DNA from: Clostridiales bacterium
GTDB lineage: Bacteria > Bacillota > Clostridia > Christensenellales > CAG-314
Length of the DNA stretch: 22,659 bases
Assembly: GCA_004558105.1 (NCBI GenBank)
Contig: SFEB01000016.1
Coordinates: 1 to 22,659, forward strand
Reading direction: 5' to 3'
Shown: positions 6,375 to 14,594 of the stretch, piece after piece
How positions within the stretch are numbered: position 1 is the first letter of the stretch
How the letters are laid out: every line of letters begins with the position of its first letter
Notes under the pieces: generated by a model
Seen by the model: the letters and a program-made list of their open reading frames with translations, nothing else
Database searches by the model: none
Told to the model about the DNA's origin: nothing
Made by a program: the position numbers and the translations under genes

Positions 6375-7601
6375 ATGAAAAAACTGTTAACCATTTTACT
6401 CGTATTAGCATTGTCTCTGACGCTTTGCTGTGGCCTCGTTGCTTGCAACAAGAACAATACCGAAGTCAAAGTCGGTCTTATCTGTCTGCACGGCGAGAGT
6501 TCAACTTACGACAAAAACTTTATCGACGCTTTTAAAGCCGGTTGCCAGGCCAAGGGCGTGGAACTCGTAATCAAAACCGATATCCACGAGACCAACGAAT
6601 GCTACGAAACCGCCGAAGACCTCGTAGATCAAGGTTGCAACATTATTTTTGCCGACTCTTTCGGTCACGAAGCGTTTTTGTATCAAGCCGCTCAGCAGCA
6701 CAAAGACGTAACGTTTGCACACGCTACCGGTACGACGGCTCACACTAAAAAACTCGATAACTTCGTTAACGCATTTGCTTCTATCTATGAAGGCAGATAT
6801 CTTGCAGGCGTTGCCGCCGGTCTTAAACTCTCCGAAATGGAAGCCGCCGGTCAGATCACCGATAAAAACCTTGACGAAAACGGCGCTATCATCATCGGTT
6901 ACGTAGGCGCATATACCTATGCGGAAGTTATTTCCGGTTACACCTCATGGTACCTTGGCGTTAAAGCGGGTTACACCGGCGACAGAGATATCACCATGAA
7001 AGTTCAGTTCACCGGTACCTGGTATAACGAAACTGATGAAAAGAGCGCAGCTGAAGCTCTTATCAGTGCAGGCGCCGCTCTTATTTCTCAACACGCAGAC
7101 TCTATGGGCGCTCCCACTGCTTGCGAGAACGCAGGCGTACCTAACGTTTCTTACAACGGCAGCACGGCTACGGCTTGCCCCAACACCTTTATAGTTTCTT
7201 CCCGCATTAACTGGCAGGTTTATTGCGAATATCTTATCGACACCGTAAAAGCCGGCAAAAAGGTTGATACCGACTGGACGGGTACCATCGATGACAATTC
7301 CGTTGTTTTGACCGACCTCGGCAACGCTGCTGCGGCAAACACTCAGACCAGACTCAACGAAGTCAAAGCCCAACTCGCAAACGGCTCTCTCAAAGTTTTT
7401 GATTGCAGCAAATTTACCGTCAACGGTAAACACCTCACCGAATATAAGGCGGACGTAGACACCGACGCTGAATACACTCCCGATACGGAAGTCATCAAGA
7501 CCGAAAACGGCGTAACCTACTTTGCCGAAAGCGAATTCCGTTCCGCTCCTTACTTTGATATAAGAATCGACGGTATCGTACTTTTGAACGAAAAGTACTG
7601 A
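6375..7601 (+). CDS. BMP-family substrate-binding lipoprotein (nucleoside ABC transporter)
   Basis: A 408-residue extracytoplasmic lipoprotein. The N-terminus is a type II signal peptide (MKKLLTILLVLALSL) with lipobox LVAC, so Cys24 should be lipidated. The mature part has the order of the BMP (basic membrane protein/PnrA/TmpC) family: VKVGLICLHGESSTYDKNFIDAF, then NIIFADSFGHEAFLYQAA, FVNAFASIYEGRYLAGVAAGL, IIGYVGAYTYAEVISGYTSWYLGVK and ISQHADSMGAPTACENAG. Characterised BMP proteins bind purine and other nucleosides. Strong AGGAGG at 6360-6365 lies 9 bases before the ATG. The ATPase and both permeases follow immediately, so this is the binding component of the importer. The upstream riboswitch-xpt gene supports a purine substrate, but guanosine versus inosine versus others cannot be told. 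Confidence 0.95.
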   Translation: MKKLLTILLVLALSLTLCCGLVACNKNNTEVKVGLICLHGESSTYDKNFIDAFKAGCQAKGVELVIKTDIHETNECYETAEDLVDQGCNIIFADSFGHEAFLYQAAQQHKDVTFAHATGTTAHTKKLDNFVNAFASIYEGRYLAGVAAGLKLSEMEAAGQITDKNLDENGAIIIGYVGAYTYAEVISGYTSWYLGVKAGYTGDRDITMKVQFTGTWYNETDEKSAAEALISAGAALISQHADSMGAPTACENAGVPNVSYNGSTATACPNTFIVSSRINWQVYCEYLIDTVKAGKKVDTDWTGTIDDNSVVLTDLGNAAAANTQTRLNEVKAQLANGSLKVFDCSKFTVNGKHLTEYKADVDTDAEYTPDTEVIKTENGVTYFAESEFRSAPYFDIRIDGIVLLNEKY

Positions 7602-7631
7602 TTTTCGGTTAACAACTAAATTAGTTCACGT

Positions 7632-7673
7632 TATCCAAGGGGCAGACCTGCCCCTTGGATATATCTATTTTTT
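7632..7673 (+). terminator. Attenuator-like hairpin between binding protein and ATPase
   Basis: Perfect 13-base arms (7632-7644 and 7649-7661) around a GACC loop, followed by a T-rich tract ending in six Ts (7668-7673). It sits inside the transporter operon. Partial termination here would give more binding protein than ATPase/permease, a common pattern in ABC operons. Confidence 0.85.
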
Positions 7674-7694
7674 CAGGACAACGCATGGCACTAT

Positions 7695-9308
7695 ATGGAA
7701 AAGAATTTTGCAGTAGTTTTTCAAAACATTACGAAGCGTTTCGGTCAGGTCGTCGCCAACAATAACATAAATTTCGGTGTTAAAAAGGGCGAGATATTGT
7801 CTTTACTCGGCGAAAACGGCAGCGGCAAGACGACGCTTATGAACATGCTCTCGGGTATTTACTTCCCCGACGACGGTAAAATATTTATTAACGGCGAAGA
7901 AGCTTTGATAGCGTCGCCGATAGACGCGTTTAAATATAAAATAGGTATGATTCACCAACACTTTAAACTGGTGGATATCTTTACTGCGTCGCAAAACGTA
8001 GTCCTCGGATTGAAGGAAAAATACAATTTAAAATCGGTTGATACACGCGTGGCGGAAATTGCGGACCGCTACGGGTTTGAAATAGATCCCAAAAAGAAAA
8101 TTTACGATATGTCCGTGTCGGAAAAACAGACGGTGGAAATCATTAAGGTGCTTTACCGCGGCGCGGATATTCTCATTCTGGACGAGCCTACCGCCGTTCT
8201 TACCCCGCAGGAAACGCAAAAACTTTTTGCCGTACTGCGCAAAATGAGGGCAGACGGCAAGTCCATTATCATCATCACTCACAAACTCAACGAGGTTATG
8301 GAGATTTCCGACCGCGTTGCGATACTGAGAAAGGGCGAATATATAACAACTGTCGATACGTCAGCCACCAACGAAAAGGAATTGACCGAATATATGGTGG
8401 GTAAAAAGGTTGACCTCAAGATAGAGCGCGTCGCTACGGACTTTGACCGTCCTTTGTTGGAAATAAGAAACCTGACCATTGACAAGGACGACGGAAGCAG
8501 GGCGATCGACGACGTCGATTTTTACATTCGCGGCGGCGAAATACTCGGTGTTGCGGGCATAGCCGGGTGCGGACAGAAGGAACTTTGCGAAGCTATCGCA
8601 GGTTTGCGTCCCATTAAAAGAGGCAACATCATGCACATGGGCGAGGACATCGTCGGTCTCAGCTCGAAGGAAATTATCGAAAAGGGCATCTCCATGAGTT
8701 TTATTCCCGAAGACAGGTTGGGCATGGGACTTGCTCCTTCGTTCAGTATCACTGATAATATGATGCTTAAAACTTATCGTGACAACAAGGGGATTTTCGT
8801 CGACAGAGAGTCGGCAAGAAAACGTGCGCAGGCGCTGATAGAAAAACTCGATATAGTTACGCCGTCTACCGAGACGCCGGTCAGACGTTTGTCGGGCGGT
8901 AACGTCCAGAAGGTTCTCGTCGGCAGAGAAGTGGAGTCCAACCCCAACGTCATTATTACGGCGTATCCCGTAAGAGGTCTCGATATCAACTCGTCCTACC
9001 TTATTTACGATATACTGAACGAACAGAAAAAGAAAGGGACGGGTATTTTGTTTATCGGCGAAGACCTTGACGTAATGCTGGCTTTGTGCGATAAAATAAT
9101 GGTACTTTGCCATGGCAAAAATATGGGTATCGTTCACGCCGCAAAGGTTACGAAGGAGGATCTCGGGCTTATGATGACGGGTTCCAGAGACCTTACCGAG
9201 CGTACCGATAAAGAATACGGCAAGGCTAAGGACAGCAACCTTACGGAAGAAGAATGGCAGGCGGCAGAACGCAGTGCGGAGGAGGAAGGTGAAAATGAAA
9301 GAAATTAA
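7695..9308 (+). CDS. Double ABC ATPase of nucleoside importer (NupO/YufO-like)
   Basis: A 537-residue protein with two ABC domains in one chain, as in sugar/nucleoside CUT2-type importers. Domain 1 has Walker A GENGSGKTT at residues 39-47, a signature MSVSEKQ at 139-145 (the second Gly of LSGGQ is Ser) and Walker B ILILDEP near 159-165. Domain 2 has a degenerate Walker A (GIAGCGQKEL, no GKS/T), an intact LSGGN signature, and a Walker B position VIITAYPVRGLD lacking the Asp-Glu pair; this asymmetry is normal for the family. The C-terminal ~35 residues are very acidic. The ATG at 7695 has only a distant AGGA (7675-7678), better placed for an out-of-frame ATG at 7685. It overlaps the next gene by 14 bases, implying translational coupling. 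Confidence 0.95.
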   Translation: MEKNFAVVFQNITKRFGQVVANNNINFGVKKGEILSLLGENGSGKTTLMNMLSGIYFPDDGKIFINGEEALIASPIDAFKYKIGMIHQHFKLVDIFTASQNVVLGLKEKYNLKSVDTRVAEIADRYGFEIDPKKKIYDMSVSEKQTVEIIKVLYRGADILILDEPTAVLTPQETQKLFAVLRKMRADGKSIIIITHKLNEVMEISDRVAILRKGEYITTVDTSATNEKELTEYMVGKKVDLKIERVATDFDRPLLEIRNLTIDKDDGSRAIDDVDFYIRGGEILGVAGIAGCGQKELCEAIAGLRPIKRGNIMHMGEDIVGLSSKEIIEKGISMSFIPEDRLGMGLAPSFSITDNMMLKTYRDNKGIFVDRESARKRAQALIEKLDIVTPSTETPVRRLSGGNVQKVLVGREVESNPNVIITAYPVRGLDINSSYLIYDILNEQKKKGTGILFIGEDLDVMLALCDKIMVLCHGKNMGIVHAAKVTKEDLGLMMTGSRDLTERTDKEYGKAKDSNLTEEEWQAAERSAEEEGENERN

Positions 9309-10518
9309 ATCAAATAAAGCGCCCCTCTTTCACGTTAGCAAACGTAACGACCAGACGTTAAAATCGGCTATTCTCGTCAGAACGGTAGCTATCGTTGCGG
9401 GTATCTTATTCTGCGCGCTGATTTGCGCAATTATATTCAAGACCAATCCGTTCAGGATTATTTTCGAATTATTCAACGGCAATTTCGGTACGGAAAGGCG
9501 TATTTGGATGCTGTTGCGGGACACGGCGTTGCTGTTGGGCGTAGGTCTTGCGTTGTTGCCGGCATTTAAAATGAAATTCTGGAATCTCGGCGGTAACGGA
9601 CAGATTCTTATGGGTTGTCTGGCAACCGTCGCATGTATGTTTTATTTCGGCGGTAAACTTCCCGACGGCGTAGTAATACTTATGATGGTCGTGGCAAGCA
9701 TATTGGCAGGTGCGATCTGGGCGGTTATACCGGCGATTTTCAAAGCGTTTTTTAAGACGAACGAGTCTTTGTTTACGCTGATGATGAACTATATTGCGGC
9801 AGGTCTGGTCGCGTACTGTCTCAACGGCTGGGTAAAAACCGGTTCGGGCGTCTTAAATCCCTTATCCGACGCCAATTTGCCTGAAATAGTCAACCCGTAC
9901 TTGTTGATTATCCTGGTCGTGGCTGTTCTTACCGTGTTTATGTATTTTTACAACAAGCACAGCAAGCACGGTTTTGAAGTCGCGGTGGTCGGTGAAAACG
10001 AAAATACCGCAAAGTACGTAGGTATCAACGTTAAAAAGGTCGTTATCCGTACGCTTATATTGTCCGGTGCCATTTGCGGAATAATAGGCTTGCTGATAGG
10101 CGGCGCAATGGATCACACAATCAATACCGAATCGGCTAAAAACCTCGGTTTTACGGCGATAATGGTAACGTGGTTGGCAAAGTTCAATCCTCTTATGATG
10201 GTTTTGTCGGCGTTTTTCATAGTTTTCGTAACGCGCGGCATGGGACAGGTTCAGACGGCTTGCGGTATCACCAACAACGCTGTTTCAAACGTTGTGGTCG
10301 GTATTATTTACTTCTTTATTATCGGTTGCGAATTCTTTATTGCCTACAAGGTCACCACTCGCAGCGGCAAGACGATAGGACAGTTGATTAAAGAAGTATG
10401 GCTGAGTTTTATCGCTTTGTTTAAAAAGAAAGAGGTAAAAAAGGAAGAGTTAGTGCAAAACGACGACGAGACGGTAACGAAAACAGATAAAAACGAGAAC
10501 GGGGAGGTGGAACAATGA
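9295..10518 (+). CDS. ABC nucleoside permease subunit (NupP/YufP-like)
   Basis: A 407-residue integral membrane protein with about eight to ten hydrophobic segments. The branched-chain/ribose-type permease motif appears as EVAVVGENENTAKYVGINVKKV (roughly residues 223-244), the cytoplasmic coupling loop that contacts the ATPase; NLGGNGQILMGCLA near residue 96 is also characteristic of the nucleoside group. The start was set at the ATG at 9295 with GGAGGAAGG at 9279-9287; the longer frame from GTG 9274 would place the start in that ribosome binding site. The last ~40 residues form a charged cytoplasmic tail rich in Lys then Glu/Asp. It overlaps the ATPase gene by 14 bases and the next permease gene by 4. 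Confidence 0.93.
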   Translation: MKEIKSNKAPLFHVSKRNDQTLKSAILVRTVAIVAGILFCALICAIIFKTNPFRIIFELFNGNFGTERRIWMLLRDTALLLGVGLALLPAFKMKFWNLGGNGQILMGCLATVACMFYFGGKLPDGVVILMMVVASILAGAIWAVIPAIFKAFFKTNESLFTLMMNYIAAGLVAYCLNGWVKTGSGVLNPLSDANLPEIVNPYLLIILVVAVLTVFMYFYNKHSKHGFEVAVVGENENTAKYVGINVKKVVIRTLILSGAICGIIGLLIGGAMDHTINTESAKNLGFTAIMVTWLAKFNPLMMVLSAFFIVFVTRGMGQVQTACGITNNAVSNVVVGIIYFFIIGCEFFIAYKVTTRSGKTIGQLIKEVWLSFIALFKKKEVKKEELVQNDDETVTKTDKNENGEVEQ

Positions 10519-11483
10519 TTACTTTTATTACCAGTGCGATTAGCATAGGAATGGTATTCTTGTACGGATGCGTCGGCGAAATTCTGACGGAAAAAGCAGG
10601 ACACCTCAATCTCGGTATCCCCGGTATCATGTGTATGGGTACGGCTGGAGGTTGCTTGTTTATCTCGTGGTACATGAATTCCGTCACTATTTCAAACACG
10701 TTTTTCCTCTGGCTGTTTTTAGTCCTCGTCGCTATTCTGGGCGCGGCGCTGTTCGGCGCGTTGGGCGGACTTATCTATTCTTTCCTGACGGTAACGCTCA
10801 AGAGCAACCAGAACATTACGGGACTTGCTCTGACGATTTTCGGCGCGGGGTTCGGTCAGTTTATTATGGACCAGTACGTAAACAGAATAAAGTTTTCTCA
10901 AGCCAGCGTTCTTATTAAATCGTCCCTGCCGTTTGCGGACAACCTGGGCTGGTTCGGAGAAATTTTCCTTTCGCACGGCATTTTCGTTTATCTGGCAATA
11001 GCGATAGCCATCGTAGCGGCGGTATTGTTGAAAAAGACGGCGGTAGGTCTCAACCTGCGCGCTGTGGGCGAAAATCCGGCAACGGCAGACGCAGAGGGTA
11101 TCAACGTCACCAAATACAAGTACGGCGCGATACTTACCGGTAGTGCTATCGCGGGACTGGGCGGCGTGTACTATATAATGGATTACATCGGCGGCAGTTG
11201 GGAAAACTCGAGTACTATCGAAGGTCTTGGTTGGCTGGCAATCGCTCTCGTTATCTTTACTATGTGGAAACCCGACCTCAGTATTATCGGTTCTATAATT
11301 TTCGGCGCGCTGTATATTGCTTCAAACTATATTATCGGCATCAGTTTTGCCCAGATGAAACTGCTCAAACTATTGCCTTACGTCATTACCGTTATCGTTT
11401 TAATCGTAACGAGTATTATCGGCAAAAAAGAAACGCAACCGCCTGCGTCGCTGGGGGTAAATTACTTCCGTGAGGACAGGTAG
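10515..11483 (+). CDS. ABC nucleoside permease subunit (NupQ/YufQ-like)
   Basis: A 322-residue membrane protein with about eight to nine hydrophobic segments, the second half of the heterodimeric permease. It carries ILTEKAGHLNLGIPGIMCMG near the N-terminus (the family's typical TExxGxxNLGxxG block) and the coupling loop LNLRAVGENPATADAEGINVTKYKY at about residues 180-204. Its ATG overlaps the stop of the first permease gene (ATGA), and GGGGAGGTGG precedes it inside the upstream gene. A strong terminator follows, closing the importer operon. Confidence 0.95.
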   Translation: MITFITSAISIGMVFLYGCVGEILTEKAGHLNLGIPGIMCMGTAGGCLFISWYMNSVTISNTFFLWLFLVLVAILGAALFGALGGLIYSFLTVTLKSNQNITGLALTIFGAGFGQFIMDQYVNRIKFSQASVLIKSSLPFADNLGWFGEIFLSHGIFVYLAIAIAIVAAVLLKKTAVGLNLRAVGENPATADAEGINVTKYKYGAILTGSAIAGLGGVYYIMDYIGGSWENSSTIEGLGWLAIALVIFTMWKPDLSIIGSIIFGALYIASNYIIGISFAQMKLLKLLPYVITVIVLIVTSIIGKKETQPPASLGVNYFREDR

Positions 11484-11529
11484 TCGAAGGCGAAGAAAGA
11501 TTTGGTACAAGCAGAAAATATGAGAAAAC

Positions 11530-11563
11530 AAAAGCCTTTCCCGATTGTGGGAAAGGCTTTTTT
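11530..11563 (+). terminator. Intrinsic terminator of the importer operon
   Basis: AAAGCCTTTCCC (11531-11542) pairs with GGGAAAGGCTTT (11549-11560) around GATTGT; six Ts end the structure. Confidence 0.93.
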
Positions 11564-11625
11564 CTTGTCCAAAAAGGTTATAACGGGGTGCAACGGGGCA
11601 TAAAATAAAAAAGCGAGGAAAGAAA

Positions 11626-12300
11626 ATGGCGGGAGTATGGATCGTATTGGTGATTGCGAGTCTGGTGAAAATGCTGTTCGTTTCGCCCGACGGGGTGCTG
11701 ACGGTGATGACTAACTGTGTTTCGCAGTGTTTTGAACTTTGTCTCAAACTTGCGGGAGCGTATTGCGTATGGCTCGGGTTTATAGAAGTCATGCGTCAGA
11801 TAGGAGCGCTTAACGCGGTCGGCGCCGTACTTCGTCCCGTCACAAGGCGGTTGTTCGGGTTGCTTTCGCCCAAGGCGGAAGAGTACGTTTCGGTCAACGT
11901 TTCCGCCAACCTCATAGGCGTTGCCAACGCAAGCACGCCTACCGCCGTGAAGGCTACGGAAGAAATGGGCAAAGGAAAGCATACGTTGACGCGCAGTATG
12001 GCAATGCTGTTTTTAATTAACGCCAGCGGATTGGAATTGTTGCCCAGTACGGTGATGGGAATGAGAGCTGCGGCAGGGAGCAGTAGTCCGTCGGATATAT
12101 TTTTACCATGTTTTATAGTTACCGTGGTAACCACCGCGTTAAGTATTCTTTTTGCCTTTTTGTTCTTTTCTCCCGACGGCGAAAAACGGAAAAAAGGCGT
12201 CGGACGGGCGGAAAGCGTTGCCGCCGCCGAAAACAAAGCGGGTTTGTCGGCGGCTGTAAGAAATGAAAATAACACCGACGCACGGGTGGCGGTTAAATGA
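11626..12300 (+). CDS. spmA: Spore maturation protein A (nucleoside-recognition/gate domain)
   Basis: A 224-residue membrane protein with the SpmA order: an N-terminal segment, WLGFIEVMRQIGALNAVGAVLRPVTRRLFG, then SVNVSANLIGVANASTPTAVKATEEM (family consensus has NLLGLGNAATPLG) and LFLINASGLELLPSTVMGMR. In B. subtilis SpmA and SpmB are needed for spore core dehydration and heat resistance; the molecular activity is unknown, though the gate domain is shared with nucleoside transporters. SpmA is usually a little under 200 residues; here about 35 extra polar, Ala/Glu-rich residues end the protein. GAGGAAAG precedes the ATG. The downstream gene overlaps it by 4 bases. No clear promoter seen. Confidence 0.93.
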   Translation: MAGVWIVLVIASLVKMLFVSPDGVLTVMTNCVSQCFELCLKLAGAYCVWLGFIEVMRQIGALNAVGAVLRPVTRRLFGLLSPKAEEYVSVNVSANLIGVANASTPTAVKATEEMGKGKHTLTRSMAMLFLINASGLELLPSTVMGMRAAAGSSSPSDIFLPCFIVTVVTTALSILFAFLFFSPDGEKRKKGVGRAESVAAAENKAGLSAAVRNENNTDARVAVK

Positions 12301-12803
12301 GTAGTTATATCGTACCGTGTCTGTTTATACTGTTGATTGTTTTGGCCGCCGTTAAAAGAAAAAATCCCTACAACGCAATGTTGTTGGGAGCTAAAGAAGG
12401 CGCCGAAAGCGTAATCAAACTTTTTCCTACCATTTTGGTTATCATGCTGGCGCTTAAACTTATGCAGGCGAGCGGACTGGACGAAGATATAGGGCGATTG
12501 CTTGCGCCCGCAGTTAAGTTGCTCGGTATACCGCAGGAACTCTCTTACCTCGTTGTATTACGTCCCGTCAGCGGCAGCGGAAGTATAGCAATGTTGTCTG
12601 ACATCTTCGATAAGTACGGCGCAGACAGTTATATAGGCAGATGCGCGTGTATGATAGTTGACGGCAGCGATACTATTTTTTACATGGCCGGCGTATATTT
12701 TGCACATGCAAAGGTAAAAAAAATCTGGGTGGCGGTATTATGCGCTCTCGTCGTCAGTTACGTCGGAGCGGCGTTGGGGTGTTGGCTTTGTCGTTTTTTG
12801 TAA
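12297..12803 (+). CDS. spmB: Spore maturation protein B (nucleoside-recognition/gate domain)
   Basis: A 168-residue membrane protein, close to the usual SpmB length. It has the family blocks NPYNAMLLGAKEGAESVIKLFPTILVIMLAL, LRPVSGSGSIAMLSDIFDKYGADS (the SGSG motif is diagnostic) and DGSDTIFYMAGVYFAHAKVKK. It starts at ATGA overlapping the spmA stop, so the two are translationally coupled and probably act as a membrane complex. Its stop directly abuts the stop of the convergent minus-strand gene at 12804, with no intergenic base and no terminator hairpin visible. Confidence 0.94.
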   Translation: MSSYIVPCLFILLIVLAAVKRKNPYNAMLLGAKEGAESVIKLFPTILVIMLALKLMQASGLDEDIGRLLAPAVKLLGIPQELSYLVVLRPVSGSGSIAMLSDIFDKYGADSYIGRCACMIVDGSDTIFYMAGVYFAHAKVKKIWVAVLCALVVSYVGAALGCWLCRFL

Positions 12804-13289
12804 TTAAATCCGTGTGGACGGGGTGTTGACAAAATAAGACGTCTGCAAGTTGAGCAGATTTGCCCGGATAAGTTTTTCGGTCGGAGTCGGATCGGGGAAA
12901 GGAACGTTTTCGGCGTACACGGGTGGTAGGGTTTCTTCAAAATCGGGATAAAACTTGTTAAATCTCGTCCGTAACGCGCTTGCTTCTTCCACGTCGCCGA
13001 AGCACAGGGCGAAAAAACATTTGTCCGCATTGCCGCCGTTGTTGACGACGTATTTTTTTACCGCGTGAACGTTAAAGGCGTTGGCGGGGTCGGTAAACAC
13101 CGAAAGGTCGATTTCCAACCGTTTAAGCAGATTAGGGTGGTTTTCAAATCCTTTCAGGGCGGAGTAAAAACACTTTCTCACGCTCTTTGGAGTGTAAGAA
13201 TACTCGGCGGCGAAGTCTTTAAAAGCTTCGGTCAGACTTTTGCCCCGGTCAAGATGATTTTTTACAAAACGTAACAATAAAAACAGCAT
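12804..13289 (-). CDS. Unknown small protein, possible helix-turn-helix N-terminus
   Basis: A 161-residue protein I do not recognise. The N-terminal ~55 residues are helical and basic: LDRGKSLTEAFKDFAAEYSYTPKSVRKCFYSALKGF has the spacing of a Myb/HTH-like unit with SVRKCFY as a plausible recognition helix, a pattern I have seen in small clostridial proteins of unknown function. The C-terminal part (about 95-161) is Pro- and acid-containing with no obvious fold. No signal peptide or membrane segment. The ATG at 13289 has no recognisable ribosome binding site (CAACAATAGCAAC precedes it), so the start is uncertain. It is convergent with spmB and separated from the lipoprotein gene upstream by a terminator, so it probably has its own weak promoter within 13290-13340. 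DNA binding is an inference. Confidence 0.7.
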   Translation of the reverse strand: MLFLLLRFVKNHLDRGKSLTEAFKDFAAEYSYTPKSVRKCFYSALKGFENHPNLLKRLEIDLSVFTDPANAFNVHAVKKYVVNNGGNADKCFFALCFGDVEEASALRTRFNKFYPDFEETLPPVYAENVPFPDPTPTEKLIRANLLNLQTSYFVNTPSTRI

Positions 13290-13320
13290 GTTGCTATTGT
13301 TGACGTTTATTAAAAAAATA

Positions 13321-13377
13321 AACCGAAAACAACAAAAAAGGGTATGAAACGAATCATACCCTTTTAAAATTCGGTTA
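13321..13377 (-). terminator. Two-layer intrinsic terminator of the lipoprotein gene
   Basis: AAAAGGGTATGA (13336-13347) pairs perfectly with TCATACCCTTTT (13354-13365). An outer perfect helix AACCGAA (13321-13327) with TTCGGTT (13371-13377) surrounds it. On the minus strand the inner hairpin is followed by TTTTTT. Confidence 0.88.
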
Positions 13378-13383
13378 TCTTTA

Positions 13384-14436
13384 TTACGAATCCAATGCCG
13401 AGGGGTCGGTGACGTCGCATATGACGTAGCCTTGTTGCATTCTCACCATTTTATAGGTAGAAGTAGAAGAAGCGGTTTCGTGGTCAAAGTAGTAGAGGAT
13501 AGGTATTCCGCCCGTTGAGACGCCGACTTCTGCGACCTTGCGTTTGGTGACTTCTACTACGTTATTTTTAAGATCGACGTAGTTTTCGCCGTCTTTGTAA
13601 TAGGTAAATTCGTAAGACGATAACGCTGTTTCCCATACTCCGCCGATGTAGTAATCGAATTCTCCCTTAGAAGAGGCTTTAGCAACTACGGAGAGGGCAG
13701 AAGCGCTTCCCGAGCCGTCGAAGACGGAAATCGTAGTGTTGCCGTTGGACACTAGGTCGTTCCACTTGAAACTACGGAGCAGGAAGCCGAGTTGTTCGTT
13801 ATCGTAGGTTTTCGTTTTGGTGGTCTTTGCGAGCGTAACCACTTCTTCCGTGCCGTTGGTTTTTACCGTTGCTTTGGGCTTTTTTGCCGAGTAGTCGTAG
13901 GTGACGACGGTATTGACGTCGTTAACCGAGCACTGGCATTCGTAAGTTTTTTTATTGACGGTGGTTTCGTTTATAAATACCACGCTTTTTATTTGCTTAC
14001 TGCTGTTTTGAGGCAAAAAGTCGTTTATATTGAATACGCAGGTGCCGTATATGCTGACGTTGACTGTGACGGTATTGCCGTCGACGGTGATAAAGTCGTA
14101 ACTATCGGCAATCGCTTTTGCTTTTTCCAGCAATTTGTCGCCGGCGTTAAAATTGTACGTTTCGGTTACGACGTATTCGGTACTGAGGGTATAAGTGCTT
14201 TCGCCTTTGGTTATCGTAGTAGCGTAAGTACCTGTTACGTCGTCGGGGATGCGTTGCATCGTGGCTGAGACTTCGCTGTAAATCAGTTCTGCCTTGCTCG
14301 CTTTGCGTACGGTATAGTGAATGGTTTCGTTATTGCCCCACTTTTCCGTGGGATTAGGTACCGTCGCCTGCGAACAACCGACGAACGCCAACAAAGAAAA
14401 CAGAATACATATTGAAAGACAAATAATTTTCTTCAT
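13384..14436 (-). CDS. Unknown secreted lipoprotein
   Basis: A 350-residue lipoprotein: signal peptide MKKIICLSICILFSLLAFVG with Cys21 in the lipobox AFVGC. The mature protein is rich in Thr, Ser, Val and Tyr with alternating beta patterns (for example STYTLSTEYVVTETYNF, VTVNVSIYGTCVFNI, ANT-free polar loops) and no recognisable enzyme motif. It may be a beta-rich extracytoplasmic protein attached to the outer face of the membrane. GGAG lies about 7 bases before the ATG. It has its own perfect sigma-A promoter and a strong terminator, so it is transcribed alone. I do not recognise the family; a substrate-binding role is not supported, because no transporter genes accompany it. Confidence 0.88.
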   Translation of the reverse strand: MKKIICLSICILFSLLAFVGCSQATVPNPTEKWGNNETIHYTVRKASKAELIYSEVSATMQRIPDDVTGTYATTITKGESTYTLSTEYVVTETYNFNAGDKLLEKAKAIADSYDFITVDGNTVTVNVSIYGTCVFNINDFLPQNSSKQIKSVVFINETTVNKKTYECQCSVNDVNTVVTYDYSAKKPKATVKTNGTEEVVTLAKTTKTKTYDNEQLGFLLRSFKWNDLVSNGNTTISVFDGSGSASALSVVAKASSKGEFDYYIGGVWETALSSYEFTYYKDGENYVDLKNNVVEVTKRKVAEVGVSTGGIPILYYFDHETASSTSTYKMVRMQQGYVICDVTDPSALDS

Positions 14437-14488
14437 ATTTTACTCCGAATATAATCTTGATTGCATTGATAAACGAATATCGGAAAGT

Positions 14489-14517
14489 ATTATACAACAA
14501 AACCGACGCATTGTCAA
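14489..14517 (-). promoter_or_regulatory. Consensus sigma-A promoter of the lipoprotein gene
   Basis: On the minus strand TTGACA (14517-14512) and TATAAT (14494-14489) are separated by exactly 17 bases. It is divergent from the promoter at 14558. Confidence 0.92.
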
Positions 14518-14557
14518 TTTAAAAATCAGTCGGTATTAAGTCTTTTTGTTAAAAAGG

Positions 14558-14587
14558 TTGACAAAAGAGAGGGTTTTGGGCGATAAT
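14558..14587 (+). promoter_or_regulatory. Sigma-A promoter of the membrane-protein run
   Basis: TTGACA (14558-14563) and GATAAT (14582-14587) with an 18-base spacer. The start codon at 14595 is only 7 bases beyond the -10 box, so the transcript is predicted to begin at or next to the ATG. Confidence 0.75.
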
Positions 14588-14594
14588 ATGGGAT

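Noticed and set aside
7685..7765. Possible 26-codon leader peptide gene
   Set aside because: Kept only as an initiation-competition observation; there is no evidence that the peptide itself is functional.
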